From positions 1,116,001 to 1,180,000 of the forward strand of contig SNVD02015884.1 of NCBI GenBank assembly GCA_013180625.2: DNA of 64,000 nucleotides. The letters are read 5' to 3'. The position numbers were made by a program, and so were the translations under genes. How positions within the stretch are numbered: the stretch's first letter is position 1; each line of letters begins with the position of its first letter. Of this stretch, positions 36,701 to 49,659 are shown in pieces. The notes beneath the pieces are model-generated. The model made no database searches, was not told where the DNA came from, and worked only from the letters and a program-made list of their open reading frames with translations. This stretch comes from Boswellia sacra (taxonomy: Eukaryota > Streptophyta > Magnoliopsida > Sapindales > Burseraceae).

Positions 36701-37049
36701 CATCTGATGGATCTACTCTATAGAAAACCGGTATTACAATCTGTCGGTTTACTCTCCTGCAATCAAGGATCTGTTCAAGTTCTCGGAGGCACCATCCGGA
36801 GTCTGCATAATTTTCTGAGAAAATGATAACCGAAATCTTTGACGCTTTAATTGCATTCAAAAGAGAGGGTGAAATTTCATCTCCTCTGCAGAGTTTGTCA
36901 TCAATGAAAGTATTAATATTTTTCCGACGCAGTGCTCCAAAGACGTGACTGGTAAAAGTGTTGCGGGTGTCTTCGCCTCTGAAACTAAGGAAAACATCAT
37001 GCTCCATGACTTGAGTGGCGGTAGAAGAAGAAGAAGAAACCATGAACAT
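30240..37049 (-). CDS. TNL-2: apparently intact TIR-NBS-LRR resistance-type gene
   Basis: Exons: 36559-37049 (TIR), 35129-36212 (NB-ARC), 31498-31794, 30862-31410 (LRR), 30240-30743 (C-terminal domain), joining in phase to 975 codons before the acidic last exon. The ATG of MFMVSS at 37049 is the start; the frame upstream has no earlier ATG. TIR: VFLSFRGEDTRNTF from about residue 19, WCLREL with catalytic-type Glu, VDPSDVRHQ intact. NB-ARC: P-loop GMGGIGKTT about 220-228, kinase-2 KLLIIFDDV about 286-294, RNBS-B GSQIIITTRD, GVPLALKVLG from about 377, FLDIACFFKGW, MHD about 486-488. This class detects pathogen effectors and signals through TIR NADase activity and EDS1 (family knowledge). Intron 2 is 3.3 kb and holds exon relics. 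Intron 5 is over 5 kb because of a solo LTR. Confidence 0.88.
30862..31410 (-). CDS. TNL-2 exon 4, leucine-rich repeats
   Basis: 183 codons, same length as TNL-1. Contains LVNLRHIDLS, LQELNLRCCGSLEILP and RLVRLYLSYCWVLESLS. The repeat YLDVSCCKRLISLP is a fusion of two repeats that are separate in TNL-3. Confidence 0.85.
31498..31794 (-). CDS. TNL-2 exon 3, start of LRR region
   Basis: 99 codons, phase 0 at both ends. Encodes GEKIQGICLDQSK, KLRFFRIYGY, YPFESLPLNFQ and NVELLWNGVQ, donor CAA|GTAAAT. Confidence 0.85.
32880..32971 (-). pseudogene. Decayed duplicate of LRR exon 3 in TNL-2 intron 2
   Basis: Same relic as in TNL-1 (about 14270-14364): IQRICLDISKTNDMKLDPL then a stop, after an acceptor-like TTTTAG. 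Its presence in both genes shows the exon duplication is older than the gene duplication. Confidence 0.65.
34009..34145 (-). pseudogene. Partial duplicate of the NB-ARC exon 3' end in TNL-2 intron 2
   Basis: The minus strand reads LHDLLQEIGGEIVQNESNDP, then a stop, then HENICNVLEKKH, ending at a donor-like GGTAAGAG. It corresponds to the MHD-to-donor part of exon 2. The flanking intron sequence (33430-34000) is also repeated at about 34690-35120, so roughly 0.7 kb of exon-intron boundary was tandemly duplicated and one copy decayed. Confidence 0.8.
34150..34690. mobile_element. Unclassified insertion in TNL-2 intron 2, possibly an LTR remnant
   Basis: The sequence is not present at the matching place in TNL-1. 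It is less AT-rich than the surrounding intron and has repeated CCCAAAAG motifs near 34285-34340. On the minus strand it starts like an LTR junction (TTGGCACCACTTTAACG). I found no clear target-site duplication. Confidence 0.35.
35129..36212 (-). CDS. TNL-2 exon 2, NB-ARC domain
   Basis: Acceptor TACTTTTTAG, donor AAG|GTAAGA intact (lost in TNL-1). 361 codons with a complete motif series from P-loop to MHD. The exon is about nine codons longer than TNL-1 between RNBS-A and kinase-2. Confidence 0.9.
36559..37049 (-). CDS. TNL-2 exon 1, TIR domain
   Basis: 491 nt, 163 codons plus two bases, donor AACAA|GTAAGT. All TIR boxes are present, including GDEISPSLL, IIFSENYADSGWCLREL and IPVFYRVDPSDVRHQ. 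A run of five Ser follows the start. This is the best-preserved TIR in the window. Confidence 0.9.
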
Positions 37050-37199
37050 TCGCCGATGAGAAATCACTTTTCACATCCGAAAAGTTTGATCCACAAAACA
37101 GAACCAACAATAGTGAAAGTTAGTGAACAAAATGTGCAAGAAATTTCACAAAACTGATCTCCATTAGAAAAATAAATGAAAAAGAGAGGAAACATGAAT

Positions 37200-38590
37200 A
37201 ATCAATTAATTAGCTAACGAAAAATTCACCCCACGGCGGAGAGCTGCAGCACCGATGCCGATTTCGAGAGACTCCTCTGATCAATAGAGGCACCGAAACA
37301 GCAGTATCAACACTCTTGTTCACTTATTTTCTCAAGTCAAGTCAAGTCAACCAAACAACTCTGTTGATATGAATAATCAACCTGGAATTAATATAAATAT
37401 GAACTTATCATTAGCCAACCATGGACATGTATTGCATGAACTACGATTACTATTGTTAGATATAGTTGCAAATGAAATGATGATATCCGATCAATATCAG
37501 CCTCTGTGCTTTGCTGTTTCCTCTGAACATTCAATGAAATCATTAGCTTTCACTTACTTTTACAACTCATTCTCTGCAATAAGTTTTCTTAGTCAAGGAA
37601 ATTTCTCTGCAATATTCTGAGTTTGAGCTTTGCTATCTTTCTCGCTCTCTCTCGCTCTCTCTCTCTGTTCTTTGTCTTTTTTTCTTGACTTGACTTTTTA
37701 ATTGTATCGAGCATGTGCTGTGAACAGTGAGTAGTATTACTTTTGTGGACATTCTTTTACCCCTATTTGCTCCAAATTTCTTTCTGTATTTGATGGTATT
37801 CTTTGGAAAATTCCTCATTCCTGCGAGGTTGTAAGTTGTATCGCGGTAGAAAGATGAGTTTGAATTTTAAACTGACAGGACCATGTGACAATGTCTCTTT
37901 TGCATTTCACTCTTTCCAATAATTTCTGTGCGTTACAGCTAGCATGCATTTCCTGAAAGACAGCAACACCACCCAACTAGATATTAACAAACGAAAGCAC
38001 AAGCAAACTTTAATAATTACTCTGCAAATTATAAGTAAAGCATAGCAACTCTTTTGATATGTTTGTTAATGATTTGCTTTTTAGTGAATATTCCTTTCAA
38101 ATGAAGAAAGTGAGTTTTTTTTAACGCATGTCCTTAAGTCACACGTTATATCATAGAAAGAAAGTTATGTGAATGCATACATTCCCATAGAATTTGTAAT
38201 AATGTACATCTATGGTTTAAAAAAGAAATATAAAAAAATTTTATTAAAAATTTTATAGGAATTTGTGTATTCATACATCTATGGTTTAACGCGTGCCCTT
38301 AAACTAAGACAAAAATATAAGCAATGCCGTCGGAGACGGAGAAAAAGTTTTTAGCTTAAAAAAAATATATGAGCACTAACAATTAAATAATAAAGATTAT
38401 GTTGCGAAGTGGAATTTTCTTTTCCACCGAAAGCAAGCAACAAGTTGCAAAGGACGATTGTCTCCTTTTACCCATGTTTTGCTCGCAATTTACTTTTAAG
38501 TTATAATAATTAGTCAATTAATAAATTAAATTATAAAAAATTATTTTTTTGTATTAATAGATCGTTTGAATCTAACAATATGTTATAATT
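37200..38590. promoter_or_regulatory. Upstream region of TNL-2
   Basis: Non-coding sequence upstream of the TNL-2 start, with a CT-rich run at about 37635-37680 (GAGA-type on the gene strand). The block is repeated at 1640-2080, 41580-42880 and 47920-48370. A promoter role is inferred only from position. Confidence 0.4.
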
Positions 38591-40469
38591 TTGATTTTGT
38601 GACTCTTTTAATTATATTAAATTTTTATTAATTTTGGGGCCTAGGCGGTTGCCTAACTCGCCTAAGGGATGAGCCGGCCGCAATAGTGCAGATATATAAT
38701 AAAGGAGTTTGATAATGAAAGAGCCGTGATCAGCATCTGGGAAGGTGCTGCAATCCAAATTGGTCCTGTATCAGTCCAGCTTTAATATCCTGCAGTATGC
38801 TATAACAAAAGAAAAGACCTTTTGACTCTCGAATTGAATTCTTGGATTCTGAATCACATGAAGCTGCATTGCAAATGATCTGTTGGTGCAATGAATTGCG
38901 AATTTCTCTTTAAAGTTGGCCTGACGCATCGTCGATTAGATTAACCATGCCGACTACTTAGGTTCCAAGTGTTTTCATTTTAATTCTCTAAGTTAACCCT
39001 CTTGGAACTTTAACTTACGAGAGGCTTCTTTATAAAGGCGTTATTTAACTTAACGATCCAATCAGCCCAAAAATTTGATGCATCATCATTATCTATCTCA
39101 TTAATTTTTTAACCCTATATAAGGTAAAAACAAATCTTTCACAACATGCTCGAAAGAATGTGATTTGTGTAGAAAACCTTGATGATGAAGAAGTTTATTT
39201 GATCATACTCATTTTTCATTTTTAAATCATAAAAAAAAACCCACAAACACGTTAAAATTATATCAACTAATATTGAACCATTAAGAAATTATTTCAACCA
39301 AGTTGCCATTTATTTAATTAATTATGAAAGAGTAATTTGCTTTGTGAATGTTCTTAAACATGATCTTGTATGATATTTTTTTTTAATGAAATGACGTGTA
39401 TAGTGACCCACGCAAATTGGCCTTTTCTCTTGGAATTTTTTCTTCATTATGCTAAGAAATTGGTAAATGACTACGTCACCCTTTTGGGCTTTTTACAAAT
39501 TAATCAACACGCAATTTCTAATTTTCTATTGTGCAATTTCATGAATAATAAAGTGGCGATGATGACATCAAATTAAAAACAAGAACAAAAACTTTGTTCT
39601 TTTACCAGTTTTCTGGGTAGATTAATCTTTCTGTTTCTGTTGGAGGTGCAGGATATTCTGGGAATCAATCTGTTTATATGTTTTTGCCTTGACTACTGAT
39701 GAGGTCTTTCTGAAGCATTATACGTCCAATATGGAAGCCAAAAGGTCAAGCACTGATATTGAAAATGCATTTACTAATCCTGTAAGTTTCCTCACAATAC
39801 TAAAGTTGACGAATAAGGTCCTTGTTTCACTGAAAGTTTGGGATTGCCGTGCTTCTTAGGAAATTTAGAAGTGTCGGGGGCTGTAGGACTATATATTTGG
39901 AGATTTCAGCTCTTATCGAATAGCTTTAATCTTTTGGATTAAATAGTACTTAACATGTCATCAAAATAGAAATTTTTAATTCAAAATTGTATCTATATAT
40001 TTTATTTTGCAATCTGTACCAGTTAAATGTTTAAGCTTTTGGGCATCTCTTATAAGGGCAGAGTAACGACAGTAGTCAACTTGTAAATTAGCGTTTCAGA
40101 AGCAAACGACAAATCAATTCATCATTCAATCTCTGGAATATATCATGAAACATCGTGAAAAGACCTTTACTTTGGCATTTTAATTTTAATTGTAGATAAA
40201 TGCTGCGTGATGCATGCAACATCTATCCATATTGGATATATACGCACTAAATCACGTGGTGGGTCTTACGAGTGGCTTGAGTTAGGATAACTTGCTCTTC
40301 CTTTGGCACAATCCAAAATTTGTGAGCCCTTGGATTGGCACAATCCAAGTCTCTCTGTGGTAGTCCAGATGTCTAAAAGCTATTTTTTTAATATAATAGT
40401 TTTTATAGTTTTCTATTTTATTATTAATAATTCGAATAAACGACTTCATGATTGTTTCTAGAATTTTGA
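38591..40469. other. Intergenic region, one possible short exon
   Basis: No established gene is seen. The only coding-like signal is a 17-codon plus-strand ATG frame (39731-39781, MEAKRSSTDIENAFTNP) ending exactly at a strong donor CCT|GTAAGT. No continuation exon was found before the repeats at 40470, so it may be chance or the first exon of a lost gene. Confidence 0.25.
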
Positions 40470-42882
40470 TTAATAATTCGAATAAATACTTCATGATTGT
40501 TTCCTGAGACTTGGATTAAGAAAGTCCATGATTGTTTCTAGAATTTTGATGATGTGATGTGAGAACTATCATCTAGATATTTTAAAATTAAAAAAATAGA
40601 GTTTACAATTATTAATTAATATTTGAAGAAATTTCCTGGCATTGACTTGACCTCAAAAGAAAGTGCTTACTCATCAAGGATTAGAAATCCTAACCTTAAC
40701 CTTGTAGCTCAAGTAAGGATGGAAATTTTAACACTTTTTTAAACCACTTTATAAGGCTCCAATTGGCCCAAATTAAGAACTATTTTTTCAAATCATAAAA
40801 TATTTAATTGTCTTTACCTATTTTTGTCATACTCTATAAAATAAATAAAGACATGTATGTAATTATAAGATATTATTTTACTAAATATTAAAAAGTTTCT
40901 AAATGTACACTTATAAATAAAGGAATATCTATTTATAAAACTTTTTGTTATATTTATAATTCATATTTAAAACTTAACCTTAATTATATGATAAATAAAC
41001 TTAGGAAAAACAATGAACCTTAGTCTTAAAAATATTCTTCAAATATAATCTTTTAATGATATTTACTATCTTTACTCTAATTAATACAATAAATCAATGA
41101 GAAAGAGAAAAAATATATATATATAATATTATTAAACCTTACAAAGTGTTAGACATTATTGCTTATTGGTAATTTTTTGAATTTGTACTCTTATAGTAAC
41201 AAGTACTTGATTTTTTTTTAAACGCCAAAAAAAATAAGTCATACAATTTATATCAAATTAAATAAATAACGATTAAAAATATAAAAATTCTATTAATGTA
41301 TAAAAATAAAAATCAATTAATAAATAGTATAAACTTATATTGTTGTATAAATGAAAGGCTTGCATTGCTTTCTACGTAATCTTAAACTAAGAGTCAGCTG
41401 GCTCAAGATTTTGGAAGAAAAGAATAGTAAAATTTGAAATTCGATTATTTTTCTAAAGAAGGGTATTAATATACGGATATTAAATAAAAGGGTGAAAATT
41501 GAAACTTTTCAAACTTTGAAGAGGCCCAGGCCCTTAAAGTCATAACGTAGGCCCGCCTATAGGAACCAGCACTGGAAGTCTAGATACACAAACTCTCGTT
41601 CACTTATTTGCGAAGTCAAGTCAGCCAACGAACTCTTTTGATATCTTTAATAGGTAACTGTTTTTGCCGCGTTGTAGCAAAATTTATTTTAATCTAAATA
41701 TTAATTAAAAATGACCATGCCTATCTTTCTTTGACGTTTGCTAATGTAAGTAAGTTGATTTGTATAAATAATTTAACGCTGAAAGTTTCGTCACTGCTTC
41801 GTAAGAAGAAGGTGGACAGCGTTGTTGAATTAATCAAGAAGAATACAATTTTATAGTCTATCCATATAAACTTTTTTATAAAAATTAGTGTATTATGACT
41901 TAGTTAGAATAGTAAATTTCTAATTTTAATTACATTATTTAATGTAGATAAGATCATTCAATAATGATATATAAGTTTGTATAGATGAATTTATATAGAT
42001 AATATAAACTTATCTTTGTAACTCACATTTAAAGATTGGTATTTCTTAAAAAATGAAACTTTTAAAAACAAAATAAAGGATTAATTCAAGAGAGCCTGGT
42101 TAGATATGGATTCTTGATACATACATACTCAAGGCCCCTCTTAAAGCATTTTCTTAAATTCTGTTCTTATAATTAAACTAAAAAATTCTTTTTTAATTAA
42201 TATTTTTTGAAATGAAATGGAGGTTTTCGAATTTATATCTGTCAACTTTATCACTCTTCTATAAGATTAAACTAATAGGTATAAACTAAACAGTAATTTT
42301 TTAATACTTTACTATGCAAATTATAAGTAAAGTATACCAACTCTTTTGATATGTTTATTAGTGATTTGCTTTTTACCGAATATTCCTTCAAAAGAAGAAA
42401 GTGAAAGTTGAGGAAAAAGAAAATTTTTAATTGACATTACGAACTTAAAAATATGGTGTCCTTAGTGCACGTTAAACCACAAAGATGTATGTGAATGCAT
42501 ACATTCCTGTAGAATTTGTAATGATGTACATATTTTAAAAAAGAAATATAGAAAAATTTATTAAAAATTTTATGGGAATGTGTGTATTCACACATCCACG
42601 ATCGAACGTGTGTCATTAAACCAAAACAAAAATATAAGCACTGCGTGTTGGAGACGGAGAAAAAGTTTTGAGCTTAAAAAAATATGAGCACTATCAATTA
42701 AATAATAAAGATTATGTTGCAAAGTGGAATTTTCTTTTCCACCGAAAGCAAGCAACAAGTCGCAAAGGACGATAGTTTTCTTTGACCCATGTTTTGTTCA
42801 CAATTCACTCTTAAGTTATAATAATTAGATGGGCCAATTAGTAAATTAAATTATAATATTTTTGGTATTAATAGATCATATG
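40470..42882. repeat. Duplicate of TNL upstream block (copy 2)
   Basis: Positions 40500-42010 align with 60-1600, and 41580-42870 with 37300-38570. No TIR exon or other coding region is left. Interrupted at its right end by the LTR-like element at 42883. Confidence 0.55.
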
Positions 42883-45800
42883 TGTAATGTTCATTAGGCT
42901 GTGAAGAAGGCCCAGCCCAACCAAGAAAATAATAATAATAATAATTAATTAAAGAAAAAAAAGAGGGGAGGGGTGGGGACGGAATCGGGAGAGAGAAAGG
43001 AGGGAGAGGTCGGTCACTGTTCACCGTCGGCTTTGACCGCCGATTCCGATCAATTTTCAGCGAGTCTCCGACCCCACAATATGTCGTTTTGAAGCTTGTA
43101 ATGTCCTCTTTCCATCCATATATATATTGTCATTGGGTTATTCACCGTTTTTGCGGATCGAAGCATGGAAGCCGACGGCTTCCTATGCGTTTTTCGGCCA
43201 AAATCCGGTGAGTTACCGGTAAATCTTTACATTAAATTAAAGCTTGTTCCATGCTCTTTCTAACCATACCAATTTTGTTATATATGAATTTTGCAAATCG
43301 GAGAGAAATGAAATTCGGTCACTATTCACTCACCGGGGACGACTTTCTTGCGACTTTTCCGGTTATGCTTTCCGGCCATTAAATAATTCTTATAACATTA
43401 TTCATCCATAAAGGAGCTTAAATTGAATTATATTTTGAGAATTTTATATTATATTAAAGTGTATTAAACTTAAGTTTTTTCATGTGATTTAAGTTATTAG
43501 TTTGATTAATTGAGTTATATTAAATGTTTTTAGGAATTATAATGATGATGTATGTATTTGAAAATAAATACGTGTAAATTATTAATTGTGGATAAGAGAG
43601 ATAGTTATGGGTAGTGCTAATAGATTAGTTTTTGAATATATATATATATAGTAAGTGTAGTCTTGAAAAGTTTGAGTACAATAGAAAAAAATTTAAAGTG
43701 AAAGATGTAGAATAAATGTATGTTATATGTTAATAGAAAGTAAAAAGATTTTTTTTATGATTGAAAAAGAGACAATTATAATTAAATATATTTGTAGAGA
43801 AAAATTGAAATATTTAGTTATTTTCTTTAAATAAATACATATGTTGAAGAAATGGTGGTTTTGGTTAACAAAATCATAAGTTGTTTTATATTCAAAATAA
43901 TAGCAAAGTAAAAAGAAAAAGTTTTGGAAAGTAGAATTTAATTCTGCAGGGGTGACAATGCCAAATTCTAAAACTGCCCAAGCAGGGGCTGAATTGTAAA
44001 TTTAGAAAGCTGTTCCAGAATTTGTAGAAACCTGGATGCAGAATTATGAAAAATTTAGAATAGTAAAAAAGATTTTAGTTAAAGTATGATATATGAGATT
44101 TTGAGATAAAAATATAAATTATAACTTATAGTGAGATGGAAAGTATTTTACTTTATGGATATTTTAGAAAGATTTAGAAAGAGTAGAAGATTTATTTTCT
44201 GGATAATTAGAAATATGTTTAATATTTACTTAGTTATGTTTATTTAGTATTTTATAGAATTATCGAGAATTTAAGCGAATTTAGAAAAATTCAATATAGT
44301 TTTTATAGTATTTCTTGAGGGTAGATAGACTCATTTATTATACTTACTCTTAATTATTAAGATATTTCAAAGATAGTTTTTAAATTGGTTGTAGACATGA
44401 ATTTTAGTTTTAAAAATTAGTTTTGAACAAAGATATAACATTTAGAAAAGAGAAAAATCAGATTTTGTATTTGAAGTGCGTTTTAGTTTTTCAGAAAGTT
44501 ATATTTTGTAAATTTAGAGAAAGTGTGAAAGCATTGATATTTAAAGTTTTCATAGTCATTTGACTCAAGAATTTTCTTAAAGTATTTAGAAATGTTATTT
44601 TAAATGTTTGTCTTGGATTAATTCAAATAATACAAATATTTTCAGCTTTAGCTTGCATAAAATTTTTAGATTTTGATAAATTGCTTGAAAAGAGAAATTT
44701 TAGCATATAAAGCAGTTTTTAAATGAAATCATTTTTTAATGAAAATAAGAAAGTGTGATAATGTTATACTAAGCTAGTACCCAGATACCCAGACAATTAG
44801 TCAGATCACTTAGACAGTGATACAGATAGAGGCCTTTAGGGCCCGTTCAGACACATATAGAGGCTTTGGGTCGTGTGATCTGGGCGCTTTAGCCCTTTGG
44901 GGGCAGCTCTACGCATGCGTATGACCAGATAGCAGGCCTGTGCGATGTTAGATCTCGCCAGGTACAGATAGCTCTGCCTGCGTGATGTAGATCTCACCAT
45001 GTATGAGGAAATTCAGATAGCTTTACCTGTGCGATGTTAGATCCGCCAGATACAGATAGCTATGCCTGCGTGATGTAGATCTCACCAGGTATGAGAAAAT
45101 ATAGATAGTTCTGCCTGTGCGATGTTAGATCTCGCCAGGTAAGATCAGACAGTTTCAGGGGTACTTGTTTAGTATAATAAAAAGAGTTTTAAATACGTTT
45201 ATATGAGTTAGTTTGAGAAAGAAGCATTACTAGTAAAAGTTTCTTTTGCAAGAAGATTTTGAAGAAATTATGTTCTGTTTATTAAATAACTGAAACGATG
45301 ATTTTAGCACATCATCATGAGTTTTACTTTATAAAAATGAGAAAATATGCATTCTTTTTACTGCTTTTAAAGAGTATAGAATCAAGCAATTTTATTTGAA
45401 GAATTTTAATCAAAAATTATTTGTTTTGAAACTTCTATGAGAGATTTAATGATATTTTGACAAGTACGATATATATTTTTTAAGTATAAATATGATATGA
45501 GTTTTCTAGTTAGAAATGTATTATATGATTTTATTATGAGATAGTCATAGTCATGCAATTTATAATTTGTTTAGAGAATAAATTTAGCAAGTGATTGAGT
45601 ATATAATGAAAGGAATTTTATTTAAAAGTTATATGTTATTTTATTTCTTTTGGCATCTGTTTATACATTTTTTTAGAAAAGAAAGAGATATAGTGATATA
45701 TTTTGCAGTGTATACGAGATTAAATAAGGGTGGTTCAAAGTAAAGGTATGCAACTGATTTGCTTATATAGTTTAAGAATATTAAGTTATTTAGGTAAGTA

Positions 45801-46589
45801 AGTTGAAGAATTATATAAAGTATTTTCTTTATTGAGGGTTAATAAATTTTTATAGTTGTATTATAAGAATGAAGTTTATAAAGAAAGTTGAGAAGAAATA
45901 GTCGTTTATACGTTATTTTGGAAAGAAGAGTATACTAGTTCCCTTTTTAAAAGTAATTATATATTGTATTTTGTTTTAAGAAAAAAATGAGATTTTAGAA
46001 CACAAAGTTTTATTCAAGAAATGAGTTGTAGGAAATAAAGAAAGTAATATTTTATGTAATAAAATTTGTCCACTCACTGAGCCTTTAGCTCACTCTTTTC
46101 CTATTCTTTTTCCCAACCAGGTGCTACAGGTTTGGTGCTAAGCTGTCTCTGATGCTAGGGAAGGCCACACGATGTATAATAATTTTTCATGCATTGAAAG
46201 TATTTCATTTTTTATGTGTTGTATAAGCTTTTAAACATTAAGTATGTTGAATATGATTTATTTATCTTTTAGTATGTTGTGGTTGATAAGGACGAAAGTC
46301 CCTAAAGAAGTTGGGATGAGGAATAGTTTAGAAGTGTATAAATGTGTGTTTTGCAGAGGGTTTTCTTCAAATTATAGGGGAAATTCTGTCGGTTTTTCAT
46401 AAAAATTTTCGGAGCATTTTTTTTTTAGTATTTTACATAAAGGACCTGAACTAGAAATAATTTTTTTATGAATAGTTTTATCAAAACGATAGAGCAAAAT
46501 GTGTGAAAAAAATAGTTAATTAAAGACCGTTCTCTTAGTGAACAGTTTTAGATACGATTTATCCGTGTAGCTAGGGGTGGGTCGTGTCA
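42883..46589 (+). mobile_element. Solo-LTR-like element 2, 3,707 bp
   Basis: Begins TGTAATGTTC and ends GGTCGTGTCA (TG...CA), flanked by ATATG at 42878-42882 and 46590-46594. The site without insertion is visible at about 38565 in the paralogous block. The GC-richer leader near 42960-43080 and a GAGCCTTTAGCTCACTC motif followed by CCAACCAGGTGCTACAGG near 46080-46130 are laid out as in element 1. No gag-pol coding frame is present, so it is a solo LTR or a non-autonomous relative. Most of it is AT-rich and holds no genes. Confidence 0.78.
44930..45140. repeat. 88-bp tandem repeat inside LTR element 2
   Basis: The block CCTGTGCGATGTTAGATC recurs at 44937, 45026 and 45114. Each unit also contains a half-unit variant (CCTGCGTGATGTAGATC). 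The position within the LTR is comparable to the 142-bp repeats of element 1. Confidence 0.8.
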
Positions 46590-46594
46590 ATATG

Positions 46595-48400
46595 GATCTA
46601 ACAATATGATAAATATTGTTATAATGTATTTAGCACTTTTTAAACCACTTTATAAGGCTCCAATTAGCCCAAATTAAGAACTATTTTTTAAAATCATAAT
46701 GTATTTAATTTTCTTTACCTATTTTTGTCATAATCTATAAAATAAATAAAGACGTGTATGTAATTATAAGATATTATTTTACTAAATATTAAAAAGTTTA
46801 TAAATATACACTTATAAATGATGAAATATCTATTTATAAAACTTTTTTGTTATATTTATAATTCATATTTAAAGCTTAACCTTAATTATATGATAAATAA
46901 ACTTTGGAAAAATAATGAACCTTAGTCTTTAAAATGTTCTTCAAATATAATCTTTGAATGATATTTACTATCTTTACTCTAATTAATACAATAAATCAAT
47001 GAGAAAGAGAAAAAAATATAATATATAATATCACTAAACCTTCCAAAGTGTTAGACATTATTAATTGTTTATTGGTAATTTTTTGAATTTGCACTCTTAT
47101 AGTAACAATTAGTTGATTTTTTTTACAAAACGCTAAAAAAATAAATCATATAATTTATATCAAATTATTTAAAATAAGGACTCAAAAATATAAACATTCT
47201 ATTTATGTATAAAAAATAATATGTAATATACATTTGTATTGTTGTATAAATGAAAGGCTTGCATTGCTTTCTACGTAATCTCAAACTAAGCGTCAGCTGG
47301 CTCAAGATTTTGGAAGAAAAGAATAGTAAAATATACGCTTATAGATAGAAGTCTAGATCGACAAACTCTTGTTCACTTATTTCCGAAGTCAAGTCAGCCA
47401 ACGAACCCTTTTGATATCTTTTCACCGTGTGGTTAAGTCAACGTGGTACAGCATATCAATAGAAAGCTGAGAATGAGAGAGAGATTGACTGGTTGCATCA
47501 TACAGATTATAAAACAGAGTACGAAAGACTCTCTCCTTTAATAAGTAATTGTTTTTGCTGCGTTATAGTAAAGCTTATTTTAATCTAAATATTAATTAAA
47601 AATGATCACGCCTCTCTTTCATTGACGTTTGCTAATGGTAAGGAAGTTGATTTGTGTAAATAATTTAACGTTGAAAGTTTCGTCACTGCTTCGAAGCAAG
47701 AAGATGGTAAGCGCCGTTGAATTAATTAAGAATAATACTATACTTACCGATTATTTATAAATATTTTTTAATAAAAATTAGTGTATTATAATTTAATTAA
47801 AATAGTAAATTTTTAATTTTAATTATATTAATTAATGTAGATAATGTGATAATTATTCAGTAATCTCACAAAAGTTTACATAGATGAATTTATATGGATA
47901 ATATCAACTTATCATCCACCACCTAACGACATGTGTTGCATAAACTACGATTATTATTGTTAGATATAACTGCAAATGAAACGACGATATCGGATGAATA
48001 TCAGCCCTTCCGCTTTGCTATTTCCTCTGAATATTCAATGAAATTTCACTAATTTTCAATTACTTTTACAACTCACTCTCTGAAATAATTTTTCTTAGTC
48101 AAGGAAATTTCGCTGCAATATTCTATGAGTTTGAGCTTTGCTATGTCTTTCTGTCTATCTTCTTTTTCTTTTTTTTCTTGACTTGACTTTTCAATTGTAT
48201 CTAAATGAGCAGGTGATGTGAACAGTGAGTATTAATACTTTTCTGGATATTCATTTACTCCTAGTTTCTCCAAATTTATTTCTGTATTTGATGGTTTTTT
48301 TTTCTTTGTTAAATTTCGATGAGGATGTACTGCAGTAGAAAGATGAGTTTTGACTTTAAAGAGCCACTTTATGATCTCTCCAACAAGGGGTTACTGTTAA
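46595..48400. repeat. Duplicate of TNL upstream block (copy 3)
   Basis: 46628-47900 repeats 40735-42010 closely, and 47920-48370 repeats 37420-37870. Together with copy 2 it forms a tandem duplication of about 2 kb. No coding sequence is retained. Confidence 0.55.
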
Positions 48401-49500
48401 GTTGCGAAGAAATTTAAAAGAAAAGGTCAGCGGATCACCACGCACTTATTTTTTGAAGTGAGACTTGTGATGTCACATATGTCAAAATGGGTCAGTGATG
48501 GATGTAAATATTGTAATTTAAGAAGGTGCTGCAAATGAGATGATGAGAAGAAAGGAGATGGAAACCGAAAATTGAAGAAATTAAAACGAGTTCTGACAAG
48601 CTTTATTCAACTCGTTTGACTCTTAAACTCTAATCCACGGCTTTGAGACTAGCTAAAGCTTCAAATCAAGACTCAGGTGAATCCTTTCGATGATATAAAA
48701 ATTTCTTATATTTAGAGACTTTTTTTTATAAATAAAATAAAAGCTCGAGAACAAAATAAAGGATTTAAGAGAGTCTGGATATTGAAAATCTTAATATATA
48801 AAACTTAATTACATGTTCAAAGTGCTTTTCACATAACATTTTCATCAATTTTAATTAGTTAGCTACTTTCTCTCGAGTGGTAACCGTCATTAATTATCTC
48901 AAATTCTACAGGCTTGAACATCATCTACAGCCAAAAGCTGCAAAATGTTTGTGAGATTAATAACATCTGCCAAACATGAAGGTTTAGTTCCTATCCCTAC
49001 ATACACTTTGCTATTCCTATATGCGCTTTGCAAAAGCAAATTATAGCCACATCGAAATTAATAGTTCAATAGTTACTTCCATTAACTAGACTGAAGCACT
49101 CAAATGATAATCCAAGTAAACGCTTTGCTTGTAGAGACAGTTTTGCTGCTTAAATATCTAATAATATTGAGTTAATGTCTATCGTTTAAATATGCTTTAA
49201 ATATTTTTAATGTGTTTTGACAATTTGAAAATTACACTTGCACATTAGTAGCAACAACAGGCCCAAGGGACGCTGTGAAATAGGTAACTTTAGTGTTCTT
49301 TATTTTTTATCCTCATGGATTTCAAAACTTGGGCGTCAATCGTCATCGACCAACCCAACCTGGAAATTTTCCTAGTATAGATTTGCAAAGGATAGATAGA
49401 GCAGTCTGGATAAAGGACACATAAAAAAGAAATGTCGTACATGAGTGCAGTATAAAGACGACATGTCACACACCAACGCATATTGAGCTACATGTCATAC
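48401..49500. other. Intergenic region without supported genes
   Basis: AT-rich, no exon-like block. From about 49260 it aligns with 56850-57060 (shared GACGACATGTCA/GATGACATGTCA and GCCCAA landmarks). Confidence 0.4.
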
Positions 49501-49659
49501 ACATTCAAAATGTAAAGACGACAGGTAAAAACACGAGTCGTTGAACAAGAATAACAGCCACGATATGGTACCCTTGGGTTTCAAGTGAAAGTAAGAAGTC
49601 CAAAGCAACACTCATAACGTACTGATGCATGATAAATCAGAAGGAATTCTTCTGCTGCT

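Noticed and set aside
37369..37620. 83-codon plus-strand open frame upstream of TNL-2
   Set aside because: The homologous copies at about 1690 and 47930 carry in-frame stops (for example after the equivalent of LRLL), so it is not conserved as protein.
37633..37690. CT repeat as a defined promoter element
   Set aside because: It is a simple repeat at a plausible distance from TNL-2, but nothing in the sequence shows that it is functional.
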